A DNA stretch of 8,734 nucleotides. It comes from an uncultured Lachnospiraceae bacterium. GTDB lineage: Bacteria; Bacillota; Clostridia; Lachnospirales; Lachnospiraceae. Position numbers and translations under genes: made by a program. Below the pieces are notes generated by a model. That model was not told where the DNA came from, made no database searches, and saw only the letters and a program-made list of their open reading frames with translations. How positions within the stretch are numbered: position 1 is the first letter of the stretch; each line of letters opens with the position of its first letter. The stretch is taken from the NCBI GenBank assembly GCA_902463835.1, contig CABQGZ010000111.1, forward strand, positions 1 to 8,734. Reading direction: 5' to 3'. This document shows, one piece after another, positions 1 to 6,857 of the stretch.

Positions 1-334
1 GTTCACACAGAAAGACTACCCGAATGGACAACCGGGCTGTGATCTGCTGCATCCTCCGCAGCGCCCCGGTCATTGCCTCGCTTATTGCCCCGTTTGTTTC
101 CTCCAGTCTTGCTTCATATACTGCGTATCTCTCTATTTCCTTGGATCGCGCTGAATGATATTCCTCGATTACTTTTTCAAGATATTTTTCGCATTTCTCA
201 AGCTCCTGCGTTGTATGCTCTTGTTGTGCAAGAGCTGCGGAAAGCTCATTACGAAGATATTCCACTTCACTTGCTATAGAGTTCAGATGGCGAATATTGT
301 AGAGGAAATGCTTTATTCCTTCAAATGTTGACAT
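1..334 (-). CDS. Coiled-coil protein of unknown function, N-terminal part
   Basis: An open frame of 111 codons begins at the ATG at 334 and runs off the left edge without a stop, so only the N-terminus is visible. The start has an excellent ribosome binding site (AAGGGAG at 342-348, seven bases upstream). The protein begins MSTFEGIKHFLYNIRHLNS. Roughly residues 17-85 are rich in Glu, Lys, Leu, Ala and Gln with heptad-like spacing, including the stretch SEVEYLRNELSAALAQQEH, which predicts a long coiled coil. Around residues 90-111 a basic/amphipathic segment (ALRRMQQITARLSIRVVFLC) follows. No catalytic motif is visible. In glycan clusters such coiled coils can precede glycosyltransferase or methyltransferase domains or act as scaffold/chain-length proteins, but that is speculation. 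It lies 143 bases downstream of the last glycosyltransferase, on the same strand. It is more A+T-rich than rmlB. I am confident that it is coding, but not of its function. Confidence 0.75.
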   Translation of the reverse strand, partial: MSTFEGIKHFLYNIRHLNSIASEVEYLRNELSAALAQQEHTTQELEKCEKYLEKVIEEYHSARSKEIERYAVYEARLEETNGAISEAMTGALRRMQQITARLSIRVVFLCE

Positions 335-341
335 ATATGGA

Positions 342-348
342 CTCCCTT
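342..348 (-). promoter_or_regulatory. Ribosome binding site of the left-edge coiled-coil gene
   Basis: AAGGGAG on the minus strand, seven bases before the ATG at 334. It supports the reading that a real gene starts here even though its stop lies outside the window. Confidence 0.7.
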
Positions 349-412
349 ATCCGTGCTGCGAGGTGAGATCACGCTTAATTTGCGTTGCTGATAGGTGAAA
401 TAGCATAAGCTC

Positions 413-426
413 TCTTTTCGAAAAGA
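413..426. repeat. 14-base perfect palindrome
   Basis: TCTTTTCGAAAAGA is perfectly self-complementary. It lies in the intergenic gap between the third glycosyltransferase and the coiled-coil gene, between the larger hairpin and the coiled-coil gene's start. It could be part of the end-of-operon structure or a dimeric-regulator site. Its length is such that chance is not excluded. Confidence 0.35.
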
Positions 427-440
427 ACCCATGTCAGAAG

Positions 441-466
441 GCTGTGCCCTTTTGAAAGGGCACGGC
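441..466 (-). terminator. Hairpin after the glycan operon, possible weak terminator
   Basis: The arms GTGCCCTT (444-451) and AAGGGCAC (456-463) pair perfectly across a four-base loop, and flanking GC bases at 441-442 and 465-466 extend the stem past one imperfect position. It starts about 11 bases after the glycosyltransferase stop at 478. The following minus-strand bases (CTTCTGAC) are only partly T-rich, so a canonical intrinsic terminator is not clear. It may attenuate or protect the mRNA 3' end rather than stop all transcription. The remaining intergenic sequence (335-440) shows no promoter I can defend. Confidence 0.45.
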
Positions 467-477
467 AGATCAGTCCG

Positions 478-1677
478 TTACCCTCGTCCCGTGAAAATAT
501 ATTTGACGGTCAGCCATAGATGCCGTACTACTCGCATAACCCGTAAGAACAACGCAAAGCCGCAAAATGCGACTGCCATTACTCCCGTGGTATTCATAAC
601 ACGCATTTTTGTTTCTGCAGAAATAGGTACCGGCAACAGTAGAAGCAATAGATATACTACCGCGGAGACGATCCCAATAAAGAACAAGTTCTTGTTCAGA
701 TAAGTATCCTCGATCCAGCCTACCGCCTTCTCCTTCGTCCTGCGCAATACCCCCCGTATGTACCGCGGGAAGTGCTTGAGCTGATATACAAACAGTTCTC
801 TTGTACTCATATTGGGCATAACAAACGTCTCAAAGTAAGCCCGCTGAATATATTCCCACTTGCTCTGCATGGGTTTTTTGTCTTCCTTGAGCAGCTGATC
901 CCGGAACGGCAGAACCTCTTTCTCAAAAAAGATGATCTCATCATAGCGGTATTTACGGTAGCTTTCGGATAAATTCAGCGTATTACCGTGACTGATGCCA
1001 CCGCCGCGATGACGAGCCGCCACAAGGTCATCGACCCAGTAGATGCGCTGTCCGTTGCGTGCCAGCTTCATAAACAGCGGCCCATCTTCCATTATGAAAT
1101 AGTCGGTATCGTACCCACCTACCACATCATAAACCTCCCTGCGGTAACAGCAGGTCGTCGTCGGGATCGTCCACGTGTGGCTCATGCGGCTAAAAAGCTC
1201 CTGCGGGGAGCCATCCCGGATAGCGCGGATCCCCTCCGCGGACGGCTCATACCCCTCAATATCACCGAGACTCTCGCCACACATTGCCACCTTAGAGCAC
1301 AGAACGAGAGCATCTTCGCCCAGCTTGTCAAACTCCGCGACGTAGCGGCTGAGCACATCTGCACCGTTCAGTGCATCGTCTGCCGCCATATACATGATGT
1401 ATTCGCCATCAGCCTTACTCCGGCAAAACTCCACATTGCGTACTGTGCCTTGATTTTCCTCGTGGGCGTAAATCTGCACGTCTACAATACTCTGCCCTTT
1501 GCGACCTTCCACATAGTCGGACAATTCCTCTGCATTGAAGTCAGCAGATCCATCGTTGGAAAATATCAGCTGGATACGGGGATAGTCCTGCATCAAAACG
1601 CTATCCACCGCTTCGCGGATATACTTATAGTTGTTGTATGAAGTAATAACAAAACTGAACAGCTTAGCTTCTTTCAT
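478..1677 (-). CDS. Family 2 glycosyltransferase with C-terminal membrane tail
   Basis: A GT-A fold glycosyltransferase of about 399 residues that should transfer a sugar from a nucleotide donor to a growing lipid-linked glycan at the inner face of the membrane. The N-terminus has the family 2 pattern: FSFVITSYNN, then SNDGS at about 40-44, then the metal-site AADD at 98-101. The likely catalytic-base region is EDGPLF from 197, followed by RHRGGGIS near 222-229. Unlike the other two glycosyltransferases of the cluster it has about 100 extra residues, with two predicted membrane spans (about 331-352, with a run of leucines, and 364-381) and a basic end. An in-frame ATG at 1695 exists but lacks a ribosome site; the ATG at 1677 follows GGGGGA (1681-1686), so I chose 1677. 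The gene starts 27 bases after the acetyltransferase stop and appears to end the operon. Donor and acceptor cannot be read from sequence. Confidence 0.9.
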   Translation of the reverse strand: MKEAKLFSFVITSYNNYKYIREAVDSVLMQDYPRIQLIFSNDGSADFNAEELSDYVEGRKGQSIVDVQIYAHEENQGTVRNVEFCRSKADGEYIMYMAADDALNGADVLSRYVAEFDKLGEDALVLCSKVAMCGESLGDIEGYEPSAEGIRAIRDGSPQELFSRMSHTWTIPTTTCCYRREVYDVVGGYDTDYFIMEDGPLFMKLARNGQRIYWVDDLVAARHRGGGISHGNTLNLSESYRKYRYDEIIFFEKEVLPFRDQLLKEDKKPMQSKWEYIQRAYFETFVMPNMSTRELFVYQLKHFPRYIRGVLRRTKEKAVGWIEDTYLNKNLFFIGIVSAVVYLLLLLLPVPISAETKMRVMNTTGVMAVAFCGFALFLRVMRVVRHLWLTVKYIFTGRG

Positions 1678-1680
1678 AAT

Positions 1681-1686
1681 TCCCCC
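1681..1686 (-). promoter_or_regulatory. Ribosome binding site deciding the 1677 start
   Basis: GGGGGA on the minus strand lies three bases before the ATG at 1677, a short but usable spacing. It lies between the two candidate ATGs (1695 and 1677), so it can serve only the inner one. Confidence 0.5.
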
Positions 1687-1704
1687 AATTTTCATACCGA
1701 GGCA

Positions 1705-2505
1705 TTAGTTCTGTTCCTTCCACATCTCGTATCCAATGCCTTCCCAAGGCATCCCCCTTTCAAAATGAAAACGCCACGGATAGGCAGATTGCCCCTCACT
1801 ATCTTTGATGTCCCGCACGCTGCCATGCGGCTTCGCAGGATTGCCAAACACGACCATTTCCTTCGGAACATCCTTCGTGACCACAGAAGCAGCCCCCACC
1901 AATGCATCTTGGCCAATATGTACGCCCGGCAGTACCACCGTCCCGGTAGATACCACCGCAAACGGTCCAATCTCCACACCCAGCATCTTCATAGAAGGTG
2001 GTTGGGGATCATTTGTCAACACGACATAAGGGAATAGCCACGCAAAACGATGTACGATGCTCTGCTGACCAATATGCACGTTACTGTGCATATGCACATA
2101 ATCCTCCAATGTGCAATATCCCTGTATATCGGAAAGTGTGCCAACGCTGACGTGGTCGCCGATTCTTGTGTGTTCACGAATCGTCACACGGTGTCCTGAC
2201 TGAAAACTTGCACCGATGGTCGTATCGCCATATATAATGGTTTCGCTGCGGATCAGTGAGTTTTCTCCAATGACCAACGGGTGCTCACCCTTATGAAGTT
2301 CGCGGTAGAAATCTTGCAAATACTCCCCAAGGATACAACGGGCACCTATGCGGGAATTGTTGCCGATCCGCACGTTATCCCGGATGATACACCCGTGGTC
2401 TATCCAGACACCGTCCCCAATCACAACATTTTCACCGATAGTCACACCGTCAAGGATAGTAGCTGTCGGTGCGATCTGCGCCGTTTTGCTGATAGTGCTA
2501 CACAT
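1705..2505 (-). CDS. dTDP-3-amino-3,6-dideoxyhexose N-acetyltransferase (QdtC/FdtC-like)
   Basis: A left-handed beta-helix acyltransferase of 266 residues. Isoleucine-patch hexapeptides run from about residue 8 to 212 (for example ATILDGVTIGENVVIGDG, and GVHIGQDALVGAASVVTKDV near 194-213), with a loop at about 61-76. LTNDPQPPS (163-171) and FGNPAKPHG (220-228) are typical of this acetyltransferase group. The tail (YPWRFHFERGMPW) is aromatic-rich. By analogy with QdtC/FdtC it would use acetyl-CoA to acetylate the 3-amino group made by the aminotransferase just upstream, giving dTDP-Qui3NAc or dTDP-Fuc3NAc in the cytosol. The frame is open from an ATG at 2535 that overlaps the aminotransferase, but only the ATG at 2505 has a good ribosome site, so I use that. 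Another acyl donor, or another 3-amino sugar, is possible. The family is certain; the exact substrate is inferred from neighbours. Confidence 0.85.
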   Translation of the reverse strand: MCSTISKTAQIAPTATILDGVTIGENVVIGDGVWIDHGCIIRDNVRIGNNSRIGARCILGEYLQDFYRELHKGEHPLVIGENSLIRSETIIYGDTTIGASFQSGHRVTIREHTRIGDHVSVGTLSDIQGYCTLEDYVHMHSNVHIGQQSIVHRFAWLFPYVVLTNDPQPPSMKMLGVEIGPFAVVSTGTVVLPGVHIGQDALVGAASVVTKDVPKEMVVFGNPAKPHGSVRDIKDSEGQSAYPWRFHFERGMPWEGIGYEMWKEQN

Positions 2506-2512
2506 ACACTTT

Positions 2513-2518
2513 CCCCCC
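2513..2518 (-). promoter_or_regulatory. Ribosome binding site deciding the 2505 start
   Basis: GGGGGG on the minus strand (within GGGGGGAAAGTGT) ends seven bases before the ATG at 2505. It lies between the aminotransferase stop and this ATG, which favours the inner start over the ATG at 2535. Confidence 0.55.
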
Positions 2519-2524
2519 GTACCC

Positions 2525-3619
2525 TCAAAATTCATTCACCGCATCGATCACATACTGGATCTGCTCATCCGTCATACCGTAAAACATGGGCAGACTCAAT
2601 TCCTGTGCAGCGTTCTGTTCCGCTACTGGGAAATCTCCCCTCTGATAGCCCAAGTCGCGATAAGCATCATGCAGGTGCATTGCCACCGGATAATGGCACT
2701 GATGTCCTACACTTTTTTCATCCAAATGTGCGGCCAGCGCGTCGCGTTCCTCCACCAGCAGTGCAAAAATATGCCACGCATGGGTACCCTCCGGATTGCA
2801 CTCCGGTAGTTTGACGGCAGGATTGGTAATCTCTGCCAAGTAGCGGGATGCAATACGCTCCCGGTCTGCCAGCCATTTATCCAAATACTTCAGCTTCACA
2901 TCCAGCAGCGCAGCCTGCATCGTGTCCATGCGGGAATTGACACCCTTGAACTCGTGTATATACTTCTTGCGGGAGCCGTAGTTTCCGTAGGCTCTGATTT
3001 TGTCCGCCAAAACAGGATCATTGGTACATACAGCACCGCTGTCACCCAGCGCACCGAGATTCTTACCGGGATAAAAACTAAATTCAGAGGCGAGCCCCAA
3101 TGAGCCTGCCTTCTTGCCGCGATACAGTGCGCCGTGACACTGAGCGGCATCCTCAAAAAGCATGAGTCCATGCTTTTCCGCTATGGCGGCAACTTCTGCC
3201 CAGCACCCCACCTGCCCATACAGGTGTACCATCATGATTGCCTTTGTCTTTTCGGTAATGGCAGCCTCCAGTTTGTTGGGATCCAGTCCGTAGTAGTGCG
3301 GCTCAATGTCCACATATACAGGGGTGGCTCCCGCGTAGGTCACGGCCAACGCTGTTGCGATATAGGTCTGTGCCGGTACGATTACCTCATCACCGGGGCC
3401 GATCCCCGCGGCGACCAGCATCATATGCAGACCATCCAGTCCATTGCCGCAGGCTACGCAGTGCCGCGTACCCACATAGGCGGCAAAATGCTCTTCAAAG
3501 CGTTCGCACGGCTCACCGCCAATGAACCAGCCCTTATCATAGACATCTTCAAACGTCGTCAGCATTTCCTGCCGGATCTCGCTGTGCATCGGCGTAAAAT
3601 CTCCGAACGGTATCTTCAT
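2525..3619 (-). CDS. dTDP-3-keto-6-deoxyhexose 3-aminotransferase (QdtB/FdtB-like)
   Basis: A fold-type I PLP aminotransferase of the DegT/DnrJ/EryC1/StrS group, 364 residues, normal length for the family. Visible hallmarks are CGNGLDGLHM (57-66, phosphate-side loop), FEDAAQ (155-160, with the Asp that contacts the PLP ring nitrogen), and SFYPGKNLGALGDSGAV (181-197), where Lys186 should form the Schiff base. It would transfer an amino group, in this group usually from glutamate, to C3 of the dTDP-3-keto-6-deoxyhexose made by the upstream ketoisomerase. The GNGLD motif, as opposed to GTGTD, fits the 3-aminotransferase subgroup as I recall it. The start ATG overlaps the ketoisomerase stop as ATGA (3616-3619), implying coupled translation, and the acetyltransferase follows at once. 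The order ketoisomerase, aminotransferase, acetyltransferase is the known Qui3NAc/Fuc3NAc module. Whether the sugar is gluco or galacto is set by the ketoisomerase. Confidence 0.92.
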   Translation of the reverse strand: MKIPFGDFTPMHSEIRQEMLTTFEDVYDKGWFIGGEPCERFEEHFAAYVGTRHCVACGNGLDGLHMMLVAAGIGPGDEVIVPAQTYIATALAVTYAGATPVYVDIEPHYYGLDPNKLEAAITEKTKAIMMVHLYGQVGCWAEVAAIAEKHGLMLFEDAAQCHGALYRGKKAGSLGLASEFSFYPGKNLGALGDSGAVCTNDPVLADKIRAYGNYGSRKKYIHEFKGVNSRMDTMQAALLDVKLKYLDKWLADRERIASRYLAEITNPAVKLPECNPEGTHAWHIFALLVEERDALAAHLDEKSVGHQCHYPVAMHLHDAYRDLGYQRGDFPVAEQNAAQELSLPMFYGMTDEQIQYVIDAVNEF

Positions 3620-4047
3620 TCCTGCATGCCCTCTCTCTTGAAATATTCTTCCGCCTCTTGTAGATACTGCTCATAATCGCGGATATAGTCAGCCTCTGTA
3701 TAGTGCTGTGATGCCAGCACCAGAAGCACCGCCCCCTCCGTAAAATCGTACATCTCACGCCAGATCATATGGCCGATACACAGTCCCTTAGAGGGGTCAT
3801 CCAGCGTCACGATCTCCTCCGCTGTCGGCGTCTTCAACCGTATCTTGACGCTGCCGTTGACACACAGCAACACCTGCTCCAGCTTACGGTGGGAGTGAAA
3901 CCCTCGGGTAACGCCCTTCGGCACGCCCGTTATGTAATAGACTCGCTGTACATTAAATGGAATGTCCTTCCCACCCTCAATGGCATTGAGTTGTCCGTAT
4001 TCACCTGCGAATGCAGGCATTTGTACCATCTTGCAATTTACCATCAT
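3616..4047 (-). CDS. dTDP-4-keto-6-deoxyglucose 3,4-ketoisomerase (QdtA/FdtA-like)
   Basis: A cupin-fold (WxcM-like) sugar ketoisomerase of 143 residues that moves the keto group of dTDP-4-keto-6-deoxyglucose from C4 to C3. Counted from the ATG at 4047, RGFHSHRKLEQ places His51 and His53, and RVYYI places Tyr37. These match by position and context the base, proton shuttle and acid proposed for QdtA. NGSVKIRL and WREMYDFTEG are further family motifs. At the stereochemistry-setting pair the protein reads Tyr17-Gly18: as I recall, QdtA (gluco product) has Tyr-Arg and FdtA (galacto product) has Arg-Gly, so this enzyme is mixed. The frame is open back to an ATG at 4098, but that would overlap the preceding gene by over 50 bases. 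The ATG at 4047 gives an ATGA overlap with the glycosyltransferase stop and family-like length. The 3' end overlaps the aminotransferase start by ATGA. The family call is firm; the product epimer is open. Confidence 0.92.
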   Translation of the reverse strand: MMVNCKMVQMPAFAGEYGQLNAIEGGKDIPFNVQRVYYITGVPKGVTRGFHSHRKLEQVLLCVNGSVKIRLKTPTAEEIVTLDDPSKGLCIGHMIWREMYDFTEGAVLLVLASQHYTEADYIRDYEQYLQEAEEYFKREGMQE

Positions 4048-4973
4048 GCTCGCTCTATCAACTTTCTGACAATTACGCCGCCGTGTTGGAATAACCACTT
4101 AAGACGCGGCCAAAAGCCGCGCCGCTCGAAACGCAGTTCATAAATAGCTGCCTTGTCCTCGCACCTACGCCGGATGGAAAAGCAGTCTTTTTCAGGCAGC
4201 TTCTCTAAATGAGGAAGAATCTCCCGGCGCATCGTTTCGATCAGGTCACGCTGATATATCTGATTCTGATTCGCACTTGACCAGCTGACACCGCCGCCGC
4301 GATGCAGAACGGAGACTTCTGCACAAAACTCCGGTGTAATGCCGGCGCGGGTCAACTTCAAAAAGGTCGGCCAATCCTCCACCAACCGATACGCTTCATC
4401 GAAGCCCCCCAACTCCTCCAGCAACGCCCTCCGGTATAGATTCCCTGTGGAGGGAAGAATGCATCCCATGCACAGCTTTTCATTTAGGGCCGCAGCGGTT
4501 TTCTCTCGCAGGCTCTCCATATCTGCCGGACTGAATTTACCTGTATGATGGAGTGCCTCGTCGCACAACGCTGTGCGCGAAACGATCCACGGCTTCGTCG
4601 TATTATCAGCAACTACGGATAGTTTCTCTAAGGTCCTTGCTCCCGCAAGCACATCATCTGCCGCCAAGAGCATCACCCATTGTCCTGTCGCTTCTCTCAA
4701 GGCAGCATTCAGATTGCGGACTGTCCCCACATTTTGAGGGTGACTGATAATCCTCACGCTACAGCCCTCCGGCAGCTGCTCTCGAATTTGCAGCTCTAAC
4801 ACCGCTGGGTCAAAACCGGCTGTACCATCATCGCACACGATCAGCTGCCAGCTGTGAAAGGTCTGCGCCAATATGCTGTCAAGCGTTTCCGGCAATGTTT
4901 TGTCGCTGTAACAAGAGGGGACGAGAACTGAGAGAAACGGACGTTCATCCTGCACTACTTTCTGACCAGCCAT
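4044..4973 (-). CDS. Family 2 glycosyltransferase (middle of the three)
   Basis: A soluble-looking GT-A glycosyltransferase of 309 residues. Family 2 features in order are FLSVLVPSCYS (13-23), VCDDGT (46-51), NVGTVRN (81-87), the metal-site AADD (104-107), LVEDWPTFLKL (197-207) with the presumed catalytic acidic pair Glu199-Asp200, and LHRGGGVS (223-230). The basic C-terminus (RFERRGFWPRLKWL) could contact the membrane, but no span is predicted. It probably adds one sugar to a lipid-linked repeat unit; the donor is not readable. It overlaps the preceding glycosyltransferase by 19 bases and its stop overlaps the ketoisomerase start by ATGA. A clear GGAGGA site supports the start. Motif-by-motif agreement with the 478-1677 protein (GTVRN, AADD, HRGGG) shows that the two are paralogues. 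Confidence 0.9.
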   Translation of the reverse strand: MAGQKVVQDERPFLSVLVPSCYSDKTLPETLDSILAQTFHSWQLIVCDDGTAGFDPAVLELQIREQLPEGCSVRIISHPQNVGTVRNLNAALREATGQWVMLLAADDVLAGARTLEKLSVVADNTTKPWIVSRTALCDEALHHTGKFSPADMESLREKTAAALNEKLCMGCILPSTGNLYRRALLEELGGFDEAYRLVEDWPTFLKLTRAGITPEFCAEVSVLHRGGGVSWSSANQNQIYQRDLIETMRREILPHLEKLPEKDCFSIRRRCEDKAAIYELRFERRGFWPRLKWLFQHGGVIVRKLIERA

Positions 4974-5851
4974 CGTTTGATCCTCCGCTTTACAATCGTC
5001 CGCAGGTGCAGCAATGGATACTTCCTCATCAAACCACCCTCTGGCATCCCCTGCAACAGTGCATACCTATATCGCACCTTTTTTAGAACCGACTGCGGCA
5101 GACGATCTTCATACGGCAGGATTTCTCTTTCATAGCAGCGCAGCATATCCTGCCTCAACTTTTCTGAGGCAAAGGCATCCGCATTTTGAGAGCTAACTCC
5201 TCCTGCTGCATAGAGGCAGGTAATTTCCGGCAGTATGCCAATGCGCCGCCCCTCACGCGCTTCCCGCAGCCATGCTGGCCAGTCCTCTAAAAGCCGATAT
5301 TCTTCCGAAAATCCTCCAAATCTTACAAAGAAATCTTTGTGGAATAAAGTCCCCGCCGCACTAATGCAGTTCTCCGCAGAAAGGTATGTAAACTGCTCCG
5401 GTGCGGTTACCCCCAACCTTGCAAGTTGTTTTTTTCTCGGAAATGGGTACAGCTTCTTCTCCAACGTTCTATTGCACACCATCGCTTGCGATGTTGTTAC
5501 AACCGTACATTCTTTTTCTGCCCATCGGACAAGCCGTGTCAACGCATCTTGTGAGTTCAATACATCTCCTGTAGCAATGAATTTGAGATACGTACCTTGC
5601 AGTCTGCTTGCCAAGCTGTTCATGTGCGCGACTGTGCCAACATTTGCAGCAGATTGCTGGAACGCAACTATTCCGTTGTAGCTATTAATGACCTCTGAGG
5701 GAAACTTTCGTCCAGAGCCATCATCGGACACGATGATTTCCGCCACAGGATAGTCTTGTGCCACTATCGATTTAAGAGTCGACACCAGCCCGCTGTATTC
5801 TCCATACGTCAATACTGCGACAGAAACTGACGGAGACTTATCTGTTCCCAT
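4955..5851 (-). CDS. Family 2 glycosyltransferase, divergent paralogue
   Basis: A GT-A glycosyltransferase of about 298 residues. Clear family 2 elements, numbered from the ATG at 5851, are SVSVAVLTYGEYS near 8-20, VSDDGSG near 41-47, NVGTVAHMN, and LLEDWPAWL with the acidic pair near 189-190. Two places differ from its paralogues in this operon. The metal-site position reads ATGD (93-96) where they have AADD, and the later loop reads LYAAGGVS where they have HRGGG(V/I)S. One Asp of the metal motif and the Glu-Asp pair remain, so it may still be active, perhaps with another donor. The start is uncertain: ATG 5863 and ATG 5851 are in frame, both inside the end of rmlB. AGAGGA lies just before 5851, while 5863 has only a distant GGAG. 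Its 3' end overlaps the next glycosyltransferase. Confidence 0.88.
   Translation of the reverse strand: MGTDKSPSVSVAVLTYGEYSGLVSTLKSIVAQDYPVAEIIVSDDGSGRKFPSEVINSYNGIVAFQQSAANVGTVAHMNSLASRLQGTYLKFIATGDVLNSQDALTRLVRWAEKECTVVTTSQAMVCNRTLEKKLYPFPRKKQLARLGVTAPEQFTYLSAENCISAAGTLFHKDFFVRFGGFSEEYRLLEDWPAWLREAREGRRIGILPEITCLYAAGGVSSQNADAFASEKLRQDMLRCYEREILPYEDRLPQSVLKKVRYRYALLQGMPEGGLMRKYPLLHLRTIVKRRIKRWLVRK
4981..4986 (-). promoter_or_regulatory. Ribosome binding site of the middle glycosyltransferase
   Basis: GGAGGA on the minus strand with a seven-base spacer to the ATG at 4973. It lies inside the end of the preceding glycosyltransferase gene and confirms the overlapping start. Confidence 0.65.
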
Positions 5852-6857
5852 ACATCCTCTCATAGTAGTGCTGGTACTCCCCGTTGATGATGTTCTCCCA
5901 CCAGTCGCGGTGGGTCAGATACCAGTCGATGGTCTTGTCGATGCCATCGGCAAACTTCGTCTCCGGCAGCCAGCCCAGCTCGCTGTGAATCTTGGTGGGG
6001 TCAATGGCATAGCGCATATCGTGTCCCTTGCGGTCGGTGACATAGGTAATCAAACTCTCCGGCTTGCCCAGCTTCTGGCAGATCAGCCGCACGATGTCGA
6101 TGTTCCGCATCTCGTTGTGGCCGCCGATGTTGTATACCTCGCCCACCCGGCCATTGCGGATGATGAGATCGATGGCCTTGCAGTGATCCTCCACATACAG
6201 CCAGTCCCGGACATTCAGCCCCTCGCCGTACACCGGCAGCGGCTTGTCGTTCAGGGCGTTGGCGATCATCAGAGGGATCAACTTCTCCGGGAAGTGATAC
6301 GGACCGTAGTTGTTGGAGCAACGGCTCACCGTAACAGGCAGACCGTAGGTGCGGTGGTACGCCAGCACCAGCAGATCCGCGCCTGCCTTGGAAGAACTGT
6401 ACGGGCTGGAGGTGTGGATGGGTGTCTCCTCGGTAAAGAACAGGTCAGGACGATCCAGCGGCAGGTCGCCATACACCTCGTCGGTGGACACCTGATGGTA
6501 ACGCTGAATGCCGTATTTCCGACAGGCGTCCAGCATGACCTGCGTACCCAGAATGTTGGTCTGCAAGAAGACCTCCGGGTTCTCGATGGAGCGATCCACA
6601 TGACTTTCGGCGGCGAAGTTCACCACCATGTCGGGATGCTCCTCCTCAAACAAGTCGTAGATGGCCTTGCGGTCACAGATGTCCGCCTTCACGAAACGGA
6701 AGTTGGGCTTGTCCATGACGCTCTCCAGCGTAGACAGGTTTCCGGCATAGGTCAGCTTGTCCACACAGACAATCCGATCCTCGGGATGCTTGTCCAGCAT
6801 ATAGAAAATGAAGTTGCTGCCGATAAATCCGGCACCACCGGTAACGATGATGGTCAT
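5838..6857 (-). CDS. rfbB: dTDP-glucose 4,6-dehydratase
   Basis: RmlB/RfbB converts dTDP-glucose to dTDP-4-keto-6-deoxyglucose, the branch point for rhamnose and for the 3-amino sugars of this cluster. The 339-residue protein is full length for the family. It is an extended short-chain dehydrogenase: GGAGFIGSNF (7-16) binds NAD, ADICD (58-62) and FAAESHVDRS (81-90) follow, STDEVYG (124-130) contains the Asp-Glu pair for dehydration, and YSSSK (153-157) holds the catalytic Tyr153 and Lys157. RCSNNYGPYHFPEKLIP (179-195) is the usual substrate-binding segment. The start is fixed by the conserved N-terminus, an ATGA overlap with the acyltransferase stop (6854-6857), and an upstream GGAAGGAAA tract. 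The gene is notably G+C-rich (one sampled 60-base row, 6181-6240, has 38 G+C) next to the poorer acyltransferase. Confidence 0.97.
   Translation of the reverse strand: MTIIVTGGAGFIGSNFIFYMLDKHPEDRIVCVDKLTYAGNLSTLESVMDKPNFRFVKADICDRKAIYDLFEEEHPDMVVNFAAESHVDRSIENPEVFLQTNILGTQVMLDACRKYGIQRYHQVSTDEVYGDLPLDRPDLFFTEETPIHTSSPYSSSKAGADLLVLAYHRTYGLPVTVSRCSNNYGPYHFPEKLIPLMIANALNDKPLPVYGEGLNVRDWLYVEDHCKAIDLIIRNGRVGEVYNIGGHNEMRNIDIVRLICQKLGKPESLITYVTDRKGHDMRYAIDPTKIHSELGWLPETKFADGIDKTIDWYLTHRDWWENIINGEYQHYYERMYGNR

Noticed and set aside
73..279. A 68-codon plus-strand open frame at the left edge.
   Set aside because: It is opposite the coiled-coil gene, which has a strong ribosome site and a coherent heptad pattern; the plus frame has neither.
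988..1641. A 217-codon plus-strand open frame opposite the third glycosyltransferase.
   Set aside because: The minus strand carries a convincing glycosyltransferase here; the plus-strand translation shows no family motif.
4048..4098. A longer N-terminus for the ketoisomerase (ATG at 4098).
   Set aside because: The extra 17 residues are Arg-rich, overlap the preceding gene, and break the match to family length; the ATG at 4047 forms an ATGA overlap.
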